This document shows, piece by piece, positions 1 to 11,470 of a DNA stretch of 64,000 nucleotides; position 1 is the first letter of the stretch, and each line of letters opens with the position of its first letter. Below the pieces are notes generated by a model that was given only the letters and a program-made list of their open reading frames with translations, had not been told where the DNA came from and ran no database searches. Source of the DNA: Nageia nagi (Eukaryota; Pinophyta); assembly GCA_050084985.1 (NCBI GenBank), contig JBITNC010000001.1:139748001-139812000 (forward strand), read 5' to 3'. The translations under genes were made by a program, and so were the position numbers.

Positions 1-720
1 TAAAATGTAGAACCTAAATTGTGTAAAATATGAATATACATAATAAGTAAATTGGACTTCAATATAAGAACTAGATATGTACACTATATTAGATACAACA
101 ATAATACATAAAAACATGCATATGATATGAAGTGTATGTCAATCCTAAAAAAAAATGGCAATGGATATTTGGAGGATGGGATGATTGGAGACAAGATTGT
201 AATGGATCTTTGTATGCATGGATCAATAGCCTCTGCCACTAAAATATGAAATCCTAAATTCTTAGGATGCATGCGGTTAATAGTGTTAAATATGAATAAT
301 TATGGAGTGCATAAAAGATAGAAAGTTTCAAAGCTTAGAGTATAATAATTTCTCATAATAGGTGGCATATAAAGACATTGTTGCTTGATAATATAAGGAG
401 ACAACCCCCTATCAGAGATCTTGTAATATCAAAGAGTTTTGATATGTGGAGGTCAACCTATTCCACTCACATATATAGCCTACAAAGACATGGAGATGAG
501 TGAAGGATGACCTCTAGCAATAATATAAAACTTTATTATATTCAAGATAAATTAAAATATGAACTATAGCGTATGACATTGCATTGACCCTAGCATATTG
601 TAATATCAACTTTATCTTGGACATTTGTAATACTGCAATAAATCATTTAGGAAGTTTAAATATGATTTATTAAATAAATAATAAATCATTTTTTAGGTAT
701 ATACATTTTTAGTTATCCAT
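1..720. other. AT-rich intergenic DNA, nothing recognised
   Basis: No reading frame of useful length resembles a known family, and I see no repeat structure, RNA gene or element boundary here. It precedes the Copia remnant that starts near 725. Confidence 0.5.
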
Positions 721-724
721 ATGT

Positions 725-1735
725 GAGGAACTCATAAGTGCTTATGTTGTATTTCTTATATTCACCAACACATACTTTATACATCTGGTGACTATGAGTA
801 TTTTCTTGGCATCTTTGTGATGACTTATAGTGCACCATTATCAGTTTATAGATTCTATTAATTGATTCATTTATCTTATGTTAATATGAATGTTTATATG
901 ATGCATCTAATTGATCTTATTTATGAGTTGCTTGTAGATTGTAGGTTTCTTCTTAAAAATGCATGTCATCTACTTTGAGTGGGTAGGATCATGGAGGCTC
1001 ATCATGTCAACCTGTTGTTAAATGACTACTTTGTATAGTGAAATCAGTTATGGTTAATGATTGTATGGTAAACCATTTTATCAAATGGTAATGTAATGAG
1101 CCTCAATCTAAGATCTTGCTTAATTCTCAAATATGTGAATGTTCTCATCTTCAATTGTATCTTTATGGAGGAGAAATCTCTCTTTCTTCTCTCCACTCTA
1201 TCCCATATTACATTAAAGAGGAGTGTTAGAATGTATAATGCATTATTGTAAAGTTTATTAATGTAATTCCTTAATACTTAAAGGTATTCTAGATATCTTA
1301 AGTATTTAGTAAATATGGTAATGTAAATTCATAATTACTTAAAAGTATCCCTACATATCTTTGAAGTATTTATGAATAAAATATTCTAACTTGTCCTACA
1401 CTCCATCTCATGGACATGCCCCTTGGGTAAAACGGGTGATGCATGGCATGACTTTGTATAATGGTTAAAAAAATGATCTAAGGGAGGATTTTGTCTTATA
1501 AATAAAGGGCCCTCTCTTTGAGATTACTCACTCAAGTTTGTAGTATTCTTATGCTCTAGGATTGTTAGGACAAGTAGGAAGAGTTGTTGTAAGATAGTGC
1601 ACTTTGAGAATAAGGATCTTAAATTAGTGGATGTACTCCCATTGTTGAAGGAACCACTTTATATTGGTGTTATATTTGTAAGATTGGCTATCTTTTTTAT
1701 GATATTATGATGATGGTATAGATAGATTTCATGAG
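725..1735 (+). mobile_element. Decayed Copia 3' end (3' UTR plus LTR)
   Basis: Read on the plus strand, 780-1220 aligns through most of its length with the reverse complement of 39,565-40,020, the 3' untranslated part of the full-length Copia at 39-48 kb. Shared landmarks are ggtgactatgag, cttatagtgcaccatt, gagttgcttgtag, gtggttaatgattgta-like text and tctttatggaggagaa. A purine tract (aaagaggag) at 1215-1223 is followed by an LTR-like start tgttagaatgt. No coding part remains upstream, so this is a truncated, old relative. Identity by eye is roughly three quarters; the outer ends are uncertain. Confidence 0.72.
1224..1735 (+). repeat. Remnant LTR of the decayed Copia
   Basis: The segment starts tgttagaat after a purine tract, like the minus-strand LTR start of the Copia at 39-48 kb. 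Near 1632-1680 it holds tggatgtactccc, ggaaccac and ttatattggtgtt in the same order as the R/U5 part of that LTR. TATA-like text (cttataaataaagg) lies near 1495-1508. The right edge is a guess, set where the LINE begins. Confidence 0.6.
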
Positions 1736-1769
1736 ATCTTGGTTGAATAGAGATTTAGTCATTTAGGCT

Positions 1770-4700
1770 TAGTTCTCTTAAATCTTCAAAAACAAACCTA
1801 TCCTATTTGGTCCCAATATCGGTTTCCTCTTGCTAACTTTCTAGAAGCTCAATGGTTTACTTGATTTAATTTCCAAGCAATGCTAATAGAGTTTTGAAAA
1901 GGCTAGATCAGGCTATGTTGTATGAAAGTGATATTTTTCATTTTGATAGACTTTCCCTCACTTTTCCCTTTGTTTTTGTATTCCAATACCACTATGCCTG
2001 ACCATGCCCCATCCTTTTTATGTGTCACCTGACAGCTCCTATTAGGGTTTTTCGATCTCAATTTTATTTGAATACTTCCTTATTATAACATCCTTCTATC
2101 AGAGTCATATCATTCAATCTATAACTTAATCCCTAGACCAACAAATTCTACCAGTTGGATTCAATGGTGAAACAATTCTATTATTTGGACCATTAAAGTC
2201 CTTTGTACCCTTGGTGTGGAATTTGATAAGAGAAGGTGCAAATTAACTAGGTTGTGAAAACATATTTTGCTCATATCACTAGAAATATTGAGTCTAATCC
2301 TTTCAGTACCATTGCTTAGGCGTATGTTGTTACTCTCCATCATGAAATTAGGAAAGTTGATCTTTATGAGACCAAGGGACCTCGACTTCACGCTTATCTT
2401 AGTTAGCTCAACGTTGGGGATAAGGTTTCTATAGAGTTCTTTACGTGCCTCCATCCTCCCATCGATGTGTCTCAATTTCATGCTATCCAGTCAAATGGAG
2501 TTTGCCTTACCTCTCTTCCAAATATCATTTCAACCTTTATTTTTCATTACCAGAAGGTCTTTTCCTCCCAGCCTCTTACACCTATTCATTAGCAAGCCCT
2601 AGTTAGTGTTGTATCATCATACCTCTTAAGCTTTCTCATGCTTAAAGGGACAATTATGATACTCCTCTCTCCTTATAAGATTTGAACTTTGTTCTTTCTT
2701 AAATAGCTAATTGCAAAGCTCCTATTATTGATGGTTTCCCCTATGGTTTTTATAAAGAATTCTAGGATATGATTGGATTGAAACTTCTTTAGGTTTATAG
2801 AGAAGCTATGAACATTAGATCTTTGGGCCCAATGATAAACAAAGGTAATATAAAATTCATACCCAAGCTTAGAGATCCTAAATGTATTACCAATTGGTGC
2901 CCAATTACCTTTTGAATGTTAGTTATAAAATCATTACAAAATATTTAGCTCTCAAGTTAAGACCTCTTTTACCTTTGATTATTTGACTAAAGAAAACAAG
3001 GTTTGTTAAAGCTTGGTATATTTTGGACTATGTTATAGTTATGTGGGAAGGTATGGAATGGGCCCGCTCTTTAGATCAACATGCTTTGTTCATTAAAATT
3101 GACTATAAGAAGGCTTATGATAGGATTGAATGGTATTTCATTATTTCCATGCTTGATTTTGGCCTATATTTTATTTCTTTTATGAAGATGCTCTTCAAGG
3201 ATGCTTTTATTGTGCTTACCATGAACGAATCTCAATCTGATAGCATTTCTTTAACTCTCTTTGCTCACCAAGGCTTTTCTCTAGCTCCCTCCTTATTTAT
3301 CCTAGCCGTAGAAGCTTTTAGTTACCTCCTTATGCATCAAGACCCTCAAGGTATCATCAAAAGAATTTCCCTTCCTAATTCTCAAATGCAGCTCTTGAAT
3401 GACCATTTTATTGATTATTTGTTTCTCACTCTTCAAGAAGATGAGCATTATGTTATTAATGCCTTAAAATTCTTGGATACTTTTTGTCTTTCTTTTGGTT
3501 CTAGTATCTAGTGGTAAAATACTTTTTGCTACATGTAATCTATATGTATTCTCCCTTATTCGCTTGCTCGATTCCCTTGGAAATGGATCCAAAATAGAGA
3601 GGTGTTTAAATTTTTTGGGATCCCTTTTTCTTTTCAAGCTTCCCCTGCTCAATTTTGGAACTTTGTTGTTCATAAGGTTAATAAAAGCTAAGCTATTGGG
3701 CTACCAAGAAATTATCTTTTGTTGGGAAGTTTCAAATATGTTCAAAGGTTCTTGCTTCTACCCATGTGTACTACTCTTCTTGTTGGGTCCCTTCCAAATC
3801 ATGTTACCAAAAGTTAGACAAACTCTTGAGGGATTTCATTTGGGCTTCTGATGTTCATAAAAGAGGCTTTCACATAGTTTCTTAGGACATTTGATATCTC
3901 CCTTGGGAACCTGATGAAATGGGCTTATTTGATTGTCAACTTCAAGGTTTTGCTTTGTGTACGAAGTGGATTCTGAGAGCTTTGGAAGGGGATGAAGCTT
4001 GGAAGCTTCTTGTTCATCATTGTATTTCTTAGGTCTTCCCTTTGAAAAAAAAGGTTGAAAAGTTTTTAATTTCCAAACTAGGAATTGGTACTCTTTAGAT
4101 ATTTTTCAAAGGATTTATGGCATCAAAATAGATGATAAAGCTACCTTTGATGTGGTTGTGGATAAAGCACTTTTCTCAGTTTGGAATAAAATTGGAAATT
4201 ATTTTCAAAAATTGTGGTGGTCTAACTAGTTTTAGGCTAAAAATATGAACCTTGTTAAATACAAATCTCACCATGGTTATTATTGGCTCTCTTCCAAAAT
4301 TCCTATGTTTGATATATTGAATCTTATATGGGATCTTATGTCTTCTCAATCATGGTGATCTTTGCATTTTTTTGTTTCTTGGGTTAAGTATATTGAACCT
4401 AAGCAAAGTTTCTTTTCTTGGAGTTTGCTTCATCAAGCCTTCCTATTAGTCACAGGCATACGTATTTAGGTGTTACTAACCCTACTTGTCCTATTTATCA
4501 AGAGCTTGAAGATTTCACTCATGTTTTCTAGTTTTATTGTAAAGTTGAATAGGTGTGGGAGTGGATCCTTTCCCTTTTCCACCCTTTCTTAGCTTCCCCT
4601 TATTCTTAGGTTCATGTTATTTTAGGGGATCCTCTCATTTTTTAAAAACCCTTAAATGAAGTTTGGAATATTTTCAGAATTATCATTCTCTATCACCTAT

Positions 4701-5270
4701 GGAAAACTAGAAATAATGTTATTTTCGATTGGGAAGAGGCTTCAACAACCTTTAGTCTTGCTGATAAATATGCTATTTTCTATGATTGCTGGTTATAGAT
4801 TATTGTATAGGTGGAAAAGGTGAATGTGGAGGTTCAACACTTATGTAATTTGCTTGATAAGTGGGGGATTGCACCTTGCACCACTAGCCATGTCCCACTT
4901 AAAGAGTTTCCTCCTTGTCGAGCATGATCGTAGGGTGGCTCAACATTTGTCTCATGGTGTTACTTTGATAAATTCTCATCATCATTGGTCTCAACCCTCA
5001 CCCGATCCTAAGATTGAATATTGGAGATCCCTCCTCTTCTCGCTCTCGTAGTGGTTGGGATGTTCATTTTGAACCTTCTACCCTTGTTACCGATTTGGGA
5101 GATGTATCAAATCCCATGCCTCAAGCTTTTCATGAGGAAGTTGATATGTATGCTAATACTAGTGGGAGTAATTATAATGATGGGTGGAGTACTTCTGTTG
5201 AGGAGGTTGATGGTTAGGAGCATATGAAGCATGTGGATAACTTCCATCCTCCTCCCTCCAATGGTTGATT
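1770..5270 (+). pseudogene. LINE ORF2 relic: endonuclease C-term, RT, zf-RVT
   Basis: Endonuclease C-terminal text (LKRLDQAML-like) is at 1890-1925. A minus-strand paralogue in this window has KRLDRVMLSK at the matching place. RT fragments follow: IKFIPKLRDP near 2850, KIDYKKAYDRIEW near 3095-3135, HQGFSLAPSLFILAVEAFSY near 3266-3325, and FIDYLFL near 3410-3427, where the usual FADD catalytic box has lost one Asp. A Cys-rich zf-RVT-like stretch (HTYLGVTNPTCPI) is near 4447-4495. The longest open stretch is 3023-3511 (162 codons). The end near 5216 matches the C-terminus of the other LINE copy (GWEH). At least several frameshifts and stops; no function expected. Confidence 0.82.
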
Positions 5271-5436
5271 TAGTTATATGTACAAATGATTCATAGTGTC
5301 AGTTAGTTTTTGGGTATCATATTTTGATGAAACTTCGGATATTTGTATTTGGTATTTTGATAGACTTGTTTCTCTAACTACTAAGTAGTTAATTTACTGT
5401 TGTGGTGTTCCACAAGGTGTGCTTAATCCTACCCAC

Positions 5437-6150
5437 TTTTTTTTTTATAAAAGGTAAATATATTATCAAAAGAAGTGCACAGGTTTTGACAAGATCCCCA
5501 AAACTTATTACAACTTAGAGATATTCATGTACGATCTTTTCACAAAAATCAGTACAACTACATTTATGTTACTACCTATATATCGTTAAACTATGGCTAA
5601 ACTATAGCCACCGATACATACATATAAGCCCCAACATACAATTTACAAAATGGCTGGGGAAAATAAAAAAAATAATTAAACAAAAGAACACAAAGGAATC
5701 TACTTTATATGGTAGGAAGGATCCTTCCCCTTCTTTTTGGTGTTGGGCTTTGGCTGGTCAGGGTTCTGGCTTTCTTCAGGTGCCAATTTGCTGGCAATAG
5801 AGTCTCTCATTATTCTCTTCTTTAGAGGCTTTTTCTTGGACTGCATGGAGCTAGACTCCTTTGGTCTTCTTACAACTTTCATACTTATCTCGAGTGGGGC
5901 CTATGTGGCCTAGAGGATGTATCCTTTCTCCTTATCCATCTTCGACTGAACCTTTTCAACATTAATGTTTTGTTCTAGGAGGTTGGGTTGGTTGTAAGCT
6001 TTTGAGATGAGGTCCAAACCCAAGGTGTTGTCTTGGTCCTTCTTTGGTTGAGCTAAGATTTCTTTAGGCTCGACCCATTAGGAGGTTTCCTGTTTGAGGT
6101 CCTCTTCGATCTCGACCACCTCCTCCTAAATAGGCTTTATATCCCTTCAT
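5437..6150 (-). mobile_element. Retroposed insert inside the LINE tail, 11-bp TSD
   Basis: The insert opens on the plus strand with a T-run at 5437-5446, a poly(A) tail on the minus strand. It is bordered by atcctacccac (5426-5436) and atcccacccac (6151-6161), an 11-bp target duplication with one mismatch. Removing it restores the LINE tail seen at 13.3-13.4 kb. It is therefore a 5'-truncated product of LINE-type retroposition, either a second LINE family or a retrocopied transcript. The minus-strand 3' UTR (5437-5699) ends in ttgataatatatttacc before the tail, which looks LINE-like. Confidence 0.8.
5700..6130 (-). pseudogene. Lys-rich coding relic in the retroposed insert
   Basis: One minus-strand frame runs from about 6130 to 5700 with three internal stops, ending in an open stretch of 60 codons (5882-5700). 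The text is charged and low in hydrophobic residues, with motifs such as KKKPLKKRIMRDS and PKPNTKKKGKDPS before the stop. I do not recognise the protein. It could be the C-terminal linker of a LINE ORF1 protein or a retrocopied host transcript. The 5' end is missing because of truncation. Confidence 0.5.
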
Positions 6151-6237
6151 ATCCCACCCACCATTTTTGTATGAAAAAAAATTAATAATATAAAATCTTT
6201 TTCATCAAAAAAAAAAAAAAATTACACAATAATAATC

Positions 6238-6245
6238 TATAAAAA
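6238..6245 (+). promoter_or_regulatory. TATA-like box of the HS1-like gene
   Basis: TATAAAAA lies about 130 bp upstream of the start codon and 17 bp after the LINE poly(A) run. Position and sequence fit a plant core promoter, but no transcription start is visible. The spacing means any upstream promoter elements now lie in LINE sequence or were displaced by it. Confidence 0.4.
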
Positions 6246-6368
6246 TAAAAACTCATCATACAAAATGAATATTCCATTTACCTTATCATCTTGTCTATAA
6301 TTGTGGGTAGCGTAGTTTGGATCTGATTCCTGTGGCTGGTACTACTTGGGAGACTCGTTTAAGGGGGA

Positions 6369-6505
6369 ATGGAGTCCATGGGAGTGTTAAAGCACGTATT
6401 GATTGTTAAATTCAAGGAGGACATCACCCCTGCTAGAATCGAAGAGCTCGTGAAAGCATTCGCCAACCTTGTCAATCTCATAGAACCCATGAAAGGATTC
6501 CAATG
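6369..6505 (+). CDS. HS1: HS1-like stress-response A/B barrel protein, exon 1
   Basis: Exon 1 encodes residues 1-45 and two bases of codon 46. The start is the first ATG in frame (gaATGG context); a second Met is codon 4. Visible family signatures are KHVLIVKFKEDITPARIEEL (residues 8-27) and VNLIEPMKGFQW (35-46), the first beta strand and helix of the Dabb (dimeric alpha/beta barrel) fold. Arabidopsis HS1 has near-identical text at the same positions. HS1 proteins are small, heat-stable, soluble dimers; the Arabidopsis one has been described as antimicrobial. The exon ends CAATG before the donor gtatgt, a phase-2 junction that gives Trp when joined to exon 2. No stop or frameshift is present, so the gene looks functional. 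Confidence 0.93.
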
Positions 6506-6945
6506 GTATGTATCAATGCAATTCCACTGTTTTGAAATATTATAGTATTCCATGGATTTGAATGTACCAACGCACTGTAATCGGCTTCCTTTGTATTCAT
6601 GAATATCAAGCTGGATGGTGTGGAACTATTTGTGTCTTTACTTTCTCATATATCATTACAATCACCCTAACATTGCTATTTAAACATGTTGATTTGTTTA
6701 TGGTGTGGCGTTACAAACCCCAGTTAAGCCTGTAATGTTTGGATTAAAGCTAATCAGAGAAGTAATTATATGAACATGAAAACTGTAAACCCCATTGGCG
6801 AAGTAAATCCAGGGACCTGTCCGCCCCCTACATCTGACACCATCTGACATCCATTGCCTGTAGATCTGGGGATTCCGGTAAAAGGTCAGCCTACGCGTAT
6901 GATCTTTTTAGAGAGGGATCTTATTAGATCCTTACTACAGAGGGA

Positions 6946-7325
6946 TCCTATTATGATCCTGTGTGTATGCAAAAAAGTGAACAAAAATGTAAGTCATGAA
7001 ACACATACACATATTTCGAAGATTTAAATCTGGGTTGCTCAACTTGGATCCTTTGTTTATAAAAAATTGAAGTAAAGATTCTTTTAGAATTATATGGTCC
7101 TTTAGCAAAAAATTTCATCAAGAAGGATGGACACCTCCTATTATGATCCTGTGTGTATGCAAAAAAAGTGAACAAAAATGTAAGTCATGAAACACATACA
7201 CATATTTCGAAGATTTAAATCTGGGTTGCTCAACTTGGATCCTTTGTTTATAACAAATTGAAGTAAAGATTCTTTTAGAATTATATGGTCCTTTAGCAAA
7301 CAATTTCATCAAGAAGGATGGACAC
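6946..7325. repeat. 190-bp tandem duplication in the intron
   Basis: Two head-to-tail copies, about 6946-7135 and 7136-7325, both start ctattatgatcctgtgtgt and end aagaaggatggacac. Only a few differences are visible, for example one A in the A-run near 7165 and aaaaaa/aaacaa near 7115/7300. The duplication is recent relative to most of the window. The similar short minus-strand open frames in both copies are by-products. Confidence 0.92.
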
Positions 7326-7430
7326 TAAAAAATGAAGGTACTGATTGGTTATGTTTGTCAACTTGTAATGCTTTATTGGCTTGCAGTTAGGGTTTGAAGG
7401 ATGAGGATATTAGTGGGATTTACTCTTGCT

Positions 7431-7516
7431 TTATTTAAGTTAAAATATTTTAAAATCTAAATACTACATGTATTTATTTAAGTTAAAATATTTTAAAATC
7501 TAAATGGTACATGTAT
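7431..7516. repeat. 43-bp tandem duplication in the intron
   Basis: Copies at 7431-7473 and 7474-7516 share ttatttaagttaaaatattt and the following taaaatctaaat, and each ends tacatgta. They differ at two adjacent bases (actac/ggtac). Confidence 0.9.
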
Positions 7517-10500
7517 TTTTTTCTTGGGTGTTCATTGAAACATTCCAACCGTTCCAGAGGATGTTCCTATATTCCCAAAACGAGGTAAAGCCGAGAATAC
7601 CTACCTCTCCCAAAAGGGGAAACACGCTCCCACGAACCCTTGACCTGGATCACTATTGCCAGCTCATTTGGGTGTTACCATCTAAGTGTGGATCCCAACC
7701 CAATTTCCATTGTCTGATCTGCAATAAAAATAAAACTTAAGAGCATTATTGTTCTTGCCAGAATACATTTCCTAACAGAGTGCATTATTGTTTATGTCAG
7801 AATGCATCTCTGAACCATGTTCATTATCTTTAAGTGCTCTTGAACCCAACTGGTAGCATCCATTAATCTCAAGTATCCCTCTGGGCTTCTTCATGATGCT
7901 GTCCAAAGTTCACAATTCCTATGTCCAGTATCACAATGGGTTGACATTTTAGATAAGCTGCTGAGGTCTGAATACTCCTCTGTGTCAAGTCTTAAAGCTT
8001 CAAGTGGCACAGAAAGGGTATTCAAATTTACTTCAATGCATATGTGGAGTCTGGACATATAATACTCCAGGTAAGCTTGGCAAGTAACAACAGGATAGAC
8101 CATATGTGGCAAAGAGAAGAAAAATCTGAAACTGAATCAGTTCCAGATATATGGAAAAGAAGAGAATCTTCTTCTTAACCAAAATTCTATTGCAAATTGC
8201 CAAATACCTATATGAACTGAGCATGATGCAAATAAACCACAAGAGTAATATGTACATTTGCTTATCAGTGTGATAATCAGTTTGAATTTCAATTTCATGT
8301 TCCAGAACTAACATGAATAAAACCTAGCTGTTATCAATGTCTGTAGCTTAATTGAGGCTTTTTGAATTAGAGAAAAGCTTAGAAAGCTATGTTCTGGTTG
8401 TTTTCAATACAAGTTTACCATCTTGGTGAAGCCAACAATTGGAATAGCCATGTCCAAGAAAACAGAGTATGTAATTTCTGTTAAATGAAGGGTACACAGA
8501 CAGCAAAACCTAGAACCATGGACCTGACTGAGGCACATAACAAATTAAAGCTTCTTGATCCATTTGGAGAGAGAACTTCATGTCTTGATAAAAACCTAAA
8601 ATTTATAGGAACTTATTTTGAAGAGTGGAAAGGTGATTAATAGCTACTGAAATGGGAATTAAGTTTCTTTTTGATAGCAGGGAGCAAAGACTGAAGAACA
8701 TTGAACATTGAGTTTGGATACCATTGACTATCAACTTTAACCAGAGTAAAGTATGATATATAAGTTCAGGCAGGCATTCTTAGACTGGATAATGTAAAAC
8801 TTTGCAGCTTACATGTGAAACATTCAACATTTTGCATGACTACTATTATAGAGTAAGACATGCGAAAGAAAAACAAAGATGCACTCGAAACAGTTGTGTT
8901 GTTGATGGAAAGGCAGGATTATTGTCAATGACATTATTTTACATATGAAAAATAATAGCAGCGTGTTCCAGTCAAAGCACAACTTTCAACCGCTATATAG
9001 AAGCTGCAAATGATTTTAAGTTGGTTTTTACCAATGATGATATGAGTTAGCATGACAACTACTAACCTATCATCTTTCAGTTGAGGTATAAATTAGAAAC
9101 ATTGAAGATATAAAATAAATGTGAAAGAATTTGTGCGTCTGGAGCAGTGGAAATACATTTGCAAGTTGAAACCATTGTTCAAATGAGAAAATTTGGAAAA
9201 AGTTGGCAAATATATTGTTTTTTAACGATAAGAAGTGCTCAGCCAAAGTCATGATATAAAAGAATAATGTCAACTCGCATGTGGATGAAATTGATAATGT
9301 TTCATGCTGTACTTCAAAGGTACCATTTGCTTGTGTAGACTTTGAGGAGGAGATGCCACTGGTGTAACTTGATTACTAATATCTATTATTATTTAGTAGT
9401 CTGATTTTGAGGGTTGTCTATTACTAGATGACAAAAAAGATGTGTGCAACCAGATTCTGCTTATTGATCCCTCTGTAGTGCCTACCAGAAGTATATCTTC
9501 GAAAGAGGGAAACTGTATCGTTTTGTTTTATGAGATAATGATTGACAAGGAGGCTCTGATTCTGTAGTTGGTTTTGGTCTCTGAAACTATTATAAACCAG
9601 CAAGCAAATGGAATGTTTCTTTCACATCTGGTATGATTTTTGACTGGACATTGTTCGCCTATGGATTGACTGGACATTTGTACTCCGCCAGAAATGGGAA
9701 ACAACAAACAAATATCTGTTGATTTGGGGATCCCAAATCTAAAGGATTGTATAAATATTCATTTCTGGTCTCTGCTTTCCACTTTTCAAAGTGTTCATAT
9801 GCAAGTTTATTAAAACAGTTGCCTATTTCATGTGTTTTTACGTTTTTTTTTGGCCTGTTATCCTCTTCTTTAACTTACTCATCTCCTTCTTGTTTTTGCC
9901 TTTTAAATGCTGTGAAGTTACTGCTTCCTTGTTCGAGGATTGAAATTTCTCTTCATTCTTTGTCTTCTTATTTTCAGTTTCATGCATCCATTTGTCATTC
10001 ATTGCAAACTGCCATAAGCCTTTCTTGGAATCAATTGGTAAATTGCTGCCAGTCTCAGAGAAGCTGTATTAGTAGTTATCACATGTTGGGTGGCAGCCAA
10101 CCATAAACAGGTATCACAAAATCTGAATAGCATCCTAAGAAAGCAAAGCTAATATCATTGGTTATGAGGAATGCATTAGTTGCATATAAACTTTAGTATC
10201 ACATAACGATGACACCTAGGTGTGGAACATAAAATTGTTTTGACTGAGGTTGTCACCTGCTACTGGCTAGCAAACTTCTCTTTGTCATCGCTGATCTTAG
10301 ATGGAATAGGTTTTGAAGTTGTTCATCAGAATTCCCTTTAAGTCCGGCTATCCTTCATCTGTTATTTACTCTAATGACTTGATCTTCGTTTCTTGTATAA
10401 TTACATTACTCTATTGCAAAACATATAACTAGTCAAGTAGATTAGTTCTATTTGTGTTTAGAGTTCTGGAAGTGGGTTGGTGCTCTTTCTTGACAAGGAA

Positions 10501-10934
10501 TTGCATAATGAATACACAACATAATTATCCTGGTGGAGAAGTAATTTTGTGTTGTCTTTTTGCTGTCAAGTTGGTTGCTCAAAATGAACAATATGCATTT
10601 GCTTGTTGCAGATTTATGTCTGAAACACTAACTGGCATTCATTTTTAGAATTATCATTTCTTCCAAAACATGCGTTGACCCTTGTATAGAATACAGAATC
10701 CTATTCTGACGTAATGCAAATCTTGGTGTATTCGAAAGTTAATGAACCTCAGAATGATAGAAATATTTTTTTGATACCGAGAAATTTCTGACTAACTTCC
10801 CTATATATGATGAACAGCATTTCCGCTAATAGTTTGTGGAAATAAAAGTAATAAGAGGACTCTAATCCATAGCAGCACATAGTTTTGGCATATTTCTAGA
10901 TTTCAATTATTTGCATATCTACTCTTTTTTTCAG

Positions 10935-11121
10935 GGGAGAGAATGTTAGTATTGAAAATTTGAACCAAGGTTTCACCCATGTTTTGGAGTGTACATTTGA
11001 CAATCTGGAAGGTCGTGACGCCTATCTGATCCATCCTGCTCATGTAGAGTTTGCTAATCAGATACTGCCAACACTGGAGAAATTTGTGGTTATTGATTAC
11101 AAACCAATGCGTGTTATATGA
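10935..11121 (+). CDS. HS1: HS1-like stress-response A/B barrel protein, exon 2
   Basis: Exon 2 starts GGGAGAG after tttttttcag; its first G completes Trp46, and 61 further codons lead to TGA at 11119-11121, for 107 residues in total. The Arabidopsis family member is about the same size. Signatures are GENVSIENLNQGFTHVLECT (residues 47-66), HPAHVEFANQILP and VVIDYKP near the C-terminus, the last beta strands of the barrel. No signal peptide or membrane segment, so it should be cytosolic. The reading frame is open throughout. The neighbours are all retroelement relics, so context gives no functional clue. Confidence 0.93.
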
Positions 11122-11470
11122 GGAAGATGAACATTTTTAAATATATTTGGACATTTATTCATGTAATGTGGGTTTTTAAATGCTAAAAGTAAATGACTTT
11201 GTCTCATGTAATCTGGGTTTTTAAATATATTAGGACATTTATTCATGTTAGCAGTTCTAAAGTTTGGCATACATAAAATTTATTCACAGTAAAACAATTT
11301 ATTCATACATGTATGTGGGAATGCGGAACACCATCCTCTCTCTATATATAGTGGACCATGACAAGTATCATTATAATAAGAACATTGACTTTGTGAGAAA
11401 ATTGAATTGTATTATTATATGATTTTTTAAGATATTGAAAGACACGCAGTAATGAATAAAAGTTGTTCTA
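11122..11470 (+). other. 3' UTR region of the HS1-like gene
   Basis: After the stop the sequence is AT-rich and contains a short imperfect repeat: tttttaaatatatttggaca (near 11133) and tttttaaatatattaggaca (near 11218), each followed by tttattcatgt. This looks like a local duplication of about 86 bp. The transcript end cannot be fixed from sequence alone. Confidence 0.5.
11455..11460 (+). terminator. Candidate poly(A) signal AATAAA
   Basis: This AATAAA, in aatgaataaaagt, is a clear hexamer after the HS1-like stop codon, 334 bp downstream. Plant poly(A) signals are loose, so an earlier site is possible. Confidence 0.35.

Larger units (their letters stand above)
1745..6222 (+). mobile_element. 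5'-truncated L1-type LINE, interrupted near its tail
   Basis: A non-LTR retrotransposon that starts in the C-terminal part of its endonuclease and runs through reverse transcriptase, a zinc-binding zf-RVT-like segment and a 3' UTR. The 3' UTR matches that of the minus-strand LINE at 13.3-21.2 kb (ggtgtgcttaat, then ttttgtatgaaaaaaa and a final A-run at 6207-6221). The tail is split by a 714-bp insert at 5437-6150. The poly(A) end lies about 17 bp upstream of the TATA-like box of the HS1-like gene. Many stops and frameshifts show it is dead. Confidence 0.85.
6506..10934 (+). other. Intron of the HS1-like gene, 4,429 bp
   Basis: The donor is gtatgtatc at 6506. The acceptor is a pyrimidine tract ctactctttttttcag ending at 10934, with a branch-like ctgactaac near 10,787. 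Such length for a 107-residue protein is typical of gymnosperm genes. Inside are two tandem duplications (6946-7325 and 7431-7516). I see no retroelement coding text, so most of the intron (7.5-10.9 kb) is unique-looking noncoding DNA. The open frames within it (for example 9747-10106) show no family resemblance. Confidence 0.88.

Noticed and set aside
9747-10106. 119-codon plus-strand open frame
   Set aside because: Lies in the HS1-like intron, has no family motif and a Ser/Phe-rich composition expected from pyrimidine-rich DNA.
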